From Parafilimonas sp. (GTDB taxonomy: Bacteria > Bacteroidota > Bacteroidia > Chitinophagales > Chitinophagaceae): a stretch of 9,057 bases of DNA. Shown here one piece after another: positions 6,277 to 9,057 of the stretch. The stretch's first letter is position 1; every line of letters starts with the position of its first letter. The notes below the pieces were generated by a model, which had not been told where the DNA came from, did not search any database, and saw only the letters and a program-made list of their open reading frames with translations. The stretch is from contig JAICKT010000175.1 of NCBI GenBank assembly GCA_025927795.1, positions 1-9,057 of the forward strand, written 5' to 3'. The position numbers were made by a program, and so were the translations under genes.

Positions 6277-6282
6277 AAGGAG
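6277..6282 (+). promoter_or_regulatory. strong ribosome binding site AAGGAG deciding the start
   Basis: AAGGAG lies 5 nt before the ATG at 6288. It is the best Shine-Dalgarno match in a window where most genes have none, and it fixes the start of the beta-helix lipoprotein. The in-frame ATG at 6240, which would add 16 residues, lies within the leader dyad and would place extra residues in front of the signal peptide. Confidence 0.75.
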
Positions 6283-6287
6283 TTTTT

Positions 6288-7478
6288 ATGAAACAATTAA
6301 ACAAACATTCGAAATTTATTTTTCCAAAGCATGTAATTAATTACGTAATTATTACAGCTTTAATTTTTTCTCTTTCTGTCGGGTGTAAAAAAGATAGTGC
6401 ACCTGTTCAATCTCAACAAAGTGTACAAGCGCAAACAAATGATCAGTTAATGGCTAAATGGGGGAAGCCTTCTATTGTTGTTCATAAAGGTGAATCCATC
6501 CAGGCAGCCGTAACCAAAGCAAGAAAAAATGCAATTATTTTTATTGAACCCGGTGTTTATAAAGAGGCAATAGTAGTTTCAAAACCCGGCATAAAATTAA
6601 TCGGTGAATTTTCTTTAACTGGTGAAGAAGTGGTTATTAAAAATCCGGGCGATGGAGAAGATGGAATCAGGGTTACAGATGAAGGCGATGGCTTTGCGCT
6701 TGTGAACGTAACAATAAGAGGTTTTGAAGATAATGGCATAATACTTATTGGTGTAGACAATTTTATTTTATCAGCTGTAAAAGCAATTAATGATGGCGAG
6801 TATGGAATTTTTCCTGTTCATTGTACAAATGGTTTAGTTGAATTTTGTATTGCAACCGGCTGTTCTGATACAGGTATTTATGTAGGACAATCATCAGATG
6901 TAAAAATATCTTTTAATACAGCTTACGCAAATGTTAACGGACTTGAAATAGAAAACTCTTCTAATGTGAACGTAACAAGAAACCAATCTTATGATAATGT
7001 TTGCGGCATACTCATAGACTTGTTACCTGGTAAAGATGTAAAAACATCAAATAATATATATGTCGCCAACAACCGCGTGTACAATAATAACCATGTAAAT
7101 TTTGGCGATACAGATGAAATAGAATCATCCATACCAACAGGAATAGGTATTCTTGTTCTTGGTGCAGATCAGGTTTTAATAGAAAAGAATGTCGTGAACG
7201 GTAATAGTTTTTCAGGTATTATAGTTTTCAGCACATTGGTATTGTCAGTAATTGCCGATATTCCACCAGAACAAATCTTAGCTGATATTGAACCGAATCC
7301 TGATGGTGATAAAATCAGCAGTAACAATCTTTATCACAACGGATTTAATCCGCCCGTGCTTCCTGATCTGCCTTTGCCTGGTGTTGATTTGCTGTGGGAT
7401 GGTTCAGGAACGAATAACTGCTGGAGCAATAACATTTTTGCAACAAGTTATCCTTCACCGTTGCCATCATGTAACTAA
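6288..7478 (+). CDS. right-handed parallel beta-helix lipoprotein
   Basis: The protein has 396 residues from the chosen ATG. Residues 1-32 form a lipoprotein signal peptide: a basic start, a hydrophobic core YVIITALIFSLSVG, then Cys33 for lipid attachment (SVGC-KKD; position -3 is Ser rather than Leu, a tolerable lipobox variant). A Gln/Ser-rich linker follows. From about residue 60 the chain shows the entry strand of a parallel beta-helix (GESIQAAVTKARKNAIIFIEPGVYKEAIVV) and then repeated coils of about 22 residues built on N/D-G-I and N-x-x patterns, such as GFEDNGIILIGVDN, SDTGIYVGQSSDV, NVNGLEIENSSNV and NNNHVNFGDTDE. It resembles the family with tandem NosD-type repeats (TIGR03805-like, from memory). 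Such folds serve as polysaccharide lyases, epimerases or passive binders; I see no catalytic signature. It is probably anchored in the outer membrane. A strong hairpin terminator follows. Confidence 0.85.
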   Translation: MKQLNKHSKFIFPKHVINYVIITALIFSLSVGCKKDSAPVQSQQSVQAQTNDQLMAKWGKPSIVVHKGESIQAAVTKARKNAIIFIEPGVYKEAIVVSKPGIKLIGEFSLTGEEVVIKNPGDGEDGIRVTDEGDGFALVNVTIRGFEDNGIILIGVDNFILSAVKAINDGEYGIFPVHCTNGLVEFCIATGCSDTGIYVGQSSDVKISFNTAYANVNGLEIENSSNVNVTRNQSYDNVCGILIDLLPGKDVKTSNNIYVANNRVYNNNHVNFGDTDEIESSIPTGIGILVLGADQVLIEKNVVNGNSFSGIIVFSTLVLSVIADIPPEQILADIEPNPDGDKISSNNLYHNGFNPPVLPDLPLPGVDLLWDGSGTNNCWSNNIFATSYPSPLPSCN

Positions 7479-7493
7479 TATAAATTAGATAAT

Positions 7494-7527
7494 TAAAGGA
7501 TGTCTTGTTGCAATAAGACATCCTTTA
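7494..7527 (+). terminator. hairpin terminator after the beta-helix gene
   Basis: TAAAGGATGTCTT (7494-7506) and AAGACATCCTTTA (7515-7527) form a perfect 13-bp stem with the 8-nt loop GTTGCAAT, beginning 15 nt after the stop codon. The A-rich 5' arm and T-rich 3' arm match the usual form of intrinsic terminators in Bacteroidota, although no long T tract follows. It should separate this transcript from the sulfotransferase gene. Confidence 0.85.
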
Positions 7528-7552
7528 TAAATCGAATAAGATAATTAAACTG

Positions 7553-7567
7553 TTGTTCCTGGAACAA
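7553..7567. promoter_or_regulatory. palindrome TTGTTCCTGGAACAA upstream of the sulfotransferase
   Basis: Seven-base perfect arms flank a single central T, 93 bp before the sulfotransferase start and 25 bp after the terminator. A stem with a 1-nt loop is not an RNA hairpin, so a DNA-binding site for a dimeric regulator is the likelier reading. A second GTTCC half-site lies at 7612-7616. No convincing TTG-N19-TAnnTTTG promoter was found in this gap; TAGTTTCT at 7580 has poor spacing. Confidence 0.35.
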
Positions 7568-7660
7568 TATAATCCTGGATAGTTTCTGCATGCATTAAAG
7601 TAATCAAAAGAGTTCCAGCTTAATTAAAAATTCAATAATAGAAACTCAATAATACTGTAT

Positions 7661-8785
7661 ATGAAAAGCAGGTCTTTGCCAATTAATGTTCCTGTTGTTG
7701 AATTTGCAAGAAGATTATTATCATGCAAAAAAATTTCAGCAACACAAATTTTTTTATTGCTGATATATTTTACAAAATTACTCATTGTAATGCCTGCAGC
7801 ATTCTTGCAGTTTCTTTTTTACAACAGGCGGATAAATAAAACTGCAATTACAAAGCCACCTGTTTTTATTCTTGGTCATTACAGAAGCGGAACTACTTAC
7901 CTGCATAAATTAATGTCTGCTGATGCGCGATTTGGATTTGTAAATATGTACGATATCATTTGTCCGAATTCAAGTTTGTTATGTGGTAATTGGTTGAAAA
8001 AAACGCTGCAGTGTGCGATTAATTTTTTTCAAATTAAAAACTCGCTTTACAACAATACTATTCTCAATCTTAATGAACCTGCAGAAGAAGAAAGATTTCT
8101 TATTAATAAAGGTTCAGCGTTTACAGATTACTGGCGATTTATATTTCCATTGTGCTGGAATAAATGGCAAAGTTGCTCGCAGTTATCAAAAGATGAGAAT
8201 TATTATAAGCGCTGGAAAAATGAGTATCTGCACTTATTAAAAATGATAGCTTTTAAAAATCAGGGGAAACAACTTGTTTTAAAAAGCCCGCCAAATACTC
8301 AGCGCATTAGATACTTATTAGATATGTTTCCCGATGCTAAATTCATCTACATCTCGCGTAACCCTTACCAGGTATTTTATTCAACCTGCAATTTGTGGAA
8401 GAAAGCTATAAAAAAATTTTGGTTGCAAAACATTTCAGAAAAACAAATTGAAGAAATTGTTTTTAATGAATACATACAAGTTATTGAACAATATCAAAAA
8501 GATAAGAAACTAATACCCGCAAATAATCTTATTGAAGTGCCGTATGAAGACTTCGAACAATATCCATTAAACGTTGCAGAGGAAATTTATATGCAATTGA
8601 ATTTACCTGATTTTAAAATAGTGAAAGCACAATTAATTGAGAAACTGGAAGAAGAAAAAAAATATCAAAAATTCGAGTACATATACGATGAGGAAGTTTT
8701 TAAAAAGATAGAAAAAAGATGGCTGAAATATATTAATGAATGGGATAAAACACCTACCGAAATTTTTACTAACGACTACGCATAA
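7661..8785 (+). CDS. PAPS-dependent sulfotransferase, membrane-anchored
   Basis: This 374-residue enzyme is predicted to transfer sulfate from 3'-phosphoadenosine-5'-phosphosulfate (PAPS) to a hydroxyl or amine. Residues about 29-53 form a membrane helix (IFLLLIYFTKLLIVMPAAFLQ...). The PAPS 5'-phosphosulfate loop is GHYRSGTT at 72-79, within PPVFILGHYRSGTTYLHKLM. The 3'-phosphate site is YISRNPYQVFYST, with Arg233 and Ser241, after LVLKSPPNTQRIRYL at about 205-219. A segment NEPAEEERFL at 138-147 is conserved in this Sulfotransferase_3-like group. The C-terminus is basic and charged (KLEEEKKYQKFEYIYDEE...). The length is normal and no catalytic residue appears lost. The ATG at 7661 has no clear ribosome site. 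The next gene begins 13 bp after its stop, so the two probably form an operon. The acceptor is unknown; the membrane helix and the hydroxylase gene upstream suggest a lipid or other hydrophobic hydroxylated compound. Confidence 0.88.
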   Translation: MKSRSLPINVPVVEFARRLLSCKKISATQIFLLLIYFTKLLIVMPAAFLQFLFYNRRINKTAITKPPVFILGHYRSGTTYLHKLMSADARFGFVNMYDIICPNSSLLCGNWLKKTLQCAINFFQIKNSLYNNTILNLNEPAEEERFLINKGSAFTDYWRFIFPLCWNKWQSCSQLSKDENYYKRWKNEYLHLLKMIAFKNQGKQLVLKSPPNTQRIRYLLDMFPDAKFIYISRNPYQVFYSTCNLWKKAIKKFWLQNISEKQIEEIVFNEYIQVIEQYQKDKKLIPANNLIEVPYEDFEQYPLNVAEEIYMQLNLPDFKIVKAQLIEKLEEEKKYQKFEYIYDEEVFKKIEKRWLKYINEWDKTPTEIFTNDYA

Positions 8786-8798
8786 CAACAATAAATTT

Positions 8799-9057
8799 AT
8801 GCAAACTATTTCCTTTTCTGAAGAGATCAGTTCAGCACAACCTGAAGTTAGTGTTGCATACATACATAAAAATATTGCAGCAAAGCAATTCTCATCGCCA
8901 ATGGTTCATGGTATGCACAAATCGCTTATCAAATTATGTATGTGGATGAACGTGCTGTTACTGAATTTCCTGTATCATAAAAACCCGCTTAAAGCTTTAA
9001 GAACTTTAAATAAGTTAAGAAAAACGAGAAGTAATTATCGAGGCAATCATTCAGTAA
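8799..9057 (+). CDS. 5' part of a gene running off the window, possibly radical SAM
   Basis: An ATG at 8799, 13 bp after the sulfotransferase stop, opens a frame without stop codons to the window edge (86 complete codons). The visible residues are a polar N-terminus (MQTISFSEEISSAQPEVSVAYIHKN), then an amphipathic to hydrophobic segment around MHKSLIKLCMWMNVLLLNFL, then YHKNPLKALRTLNKLRKTRSNYRGNHSV. The block NPLKAL...L.KLRK...GNH resembles, from memory, the region before the catalytic domain in Bacteroidota radical SAM/SPASM-type proteins, but the CxxxCxxC cluster that would prove it is not in view. The tight spacing says it is co-transcribed with the sulfotransferase. That a gene is here is likely; the product name is tentative. 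Confidence 0.6.
   Translation, partial: MQTISFSEEISSAQPEVSVAYIHKNIAAKQFSSPMVHGMHKSLIKLCMWMNVLLLNFLYHKNPLKALRTLNKLRKTRSNYRGNHSV

Noticed and set aside
6557..6760. 67-codon leftward ORF inside the beta-helix gene
   Set aside because: Antisense to repeated beta-helix coils; a Ser/Pro-rich translation is expected from the complement of Gly/Asp/Glu codons.
7288..7488. 66-codon rightward ORF over the end of the beta-helix gene
   Set aside because: Overlaps the real frame by almost its entire length, with no domain or ribosome site.
8013..8240. 75-codon rightward ORF inside the sulfotransferase gene
   Set aside because: Out of frame with the intact sulfotransferase, which has all its motifs; no sign of a frameshift.
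8633..8863. 76-codon leftward ORF over the end of the sulfotransferase gene
   Set aside because: Its Phe-rich run is the complement of the Lys/Glu-rich C-terminus of the enzyme.

Overview
The window is AT-rich, and its gene content fits a member of the Bacteroidota, probably a Chitinophagaceae-like soil or water bacterium. The evidence is a DUF2382 protein tail, a YozG-type XRE/DUF2975 pair, a PorT-type beta-barrel, a lipoprotein with a Cys-Lys-Lys-Asp start, mostly poor Shine-Dalgarno sites, and promoter candidates of the Bacteroidota form TTG-N19-TAnnTTTG. The species assignment is inference. No rRNA, tRNA, CRISPR array, integrase or intact transposase was seen.

Left part (1-1926). The window opens inside a DUF2382 (YsnF/AvaK-type) stress-associated protein, of which only the C-terminal end is present. 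A gene-poor 400 bp follows. Next comes a leftward two-gene operon of a four-helix DUF2975 membrane protein and a small XRE regulator, with 2 bp between them. Its promoter region carries two clean inverted repeats that share the core TATTGATA; one fills the promoter spacer, which suggests autoregulation. A short motif resembling a dispersed Bacteroidota REP-like repeat lies in the same divergent intergenic region.

Middle part (1927-5158). Three rightward genes follow: a 339-aa XRE-type HTH protein with a large uncharacterised C-terminal part, an AraC-family regulator, and a secreted PorT-like outer-membrane beta-barrel. The notable feature is an imperfect direct repeat of about 82 bp (about 91% identical). 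One copy lies upstream of the AraC gene and the other upstream of the beta-barrel gene, so the two probably share a control element.

Right part (5233-9057). A membrane fatty-acid hydroxylase/sterol desaturase with all its histidine boxes is followed by a parallel beta-helix lipoprotein. A strong hairpin terminator closes that block. A membrane-anchored PAPS-dependent sulfotransferase then begins a new unit, with a further gene 13 bp behind it that runs off the window and may be a radical SAM protein. An oxygenase, a sulfotransferase and envelope proteins side by side suggest modification of an envelope lipid or other hydrophobic small molecule. The substrate cannot be read from the sequence.
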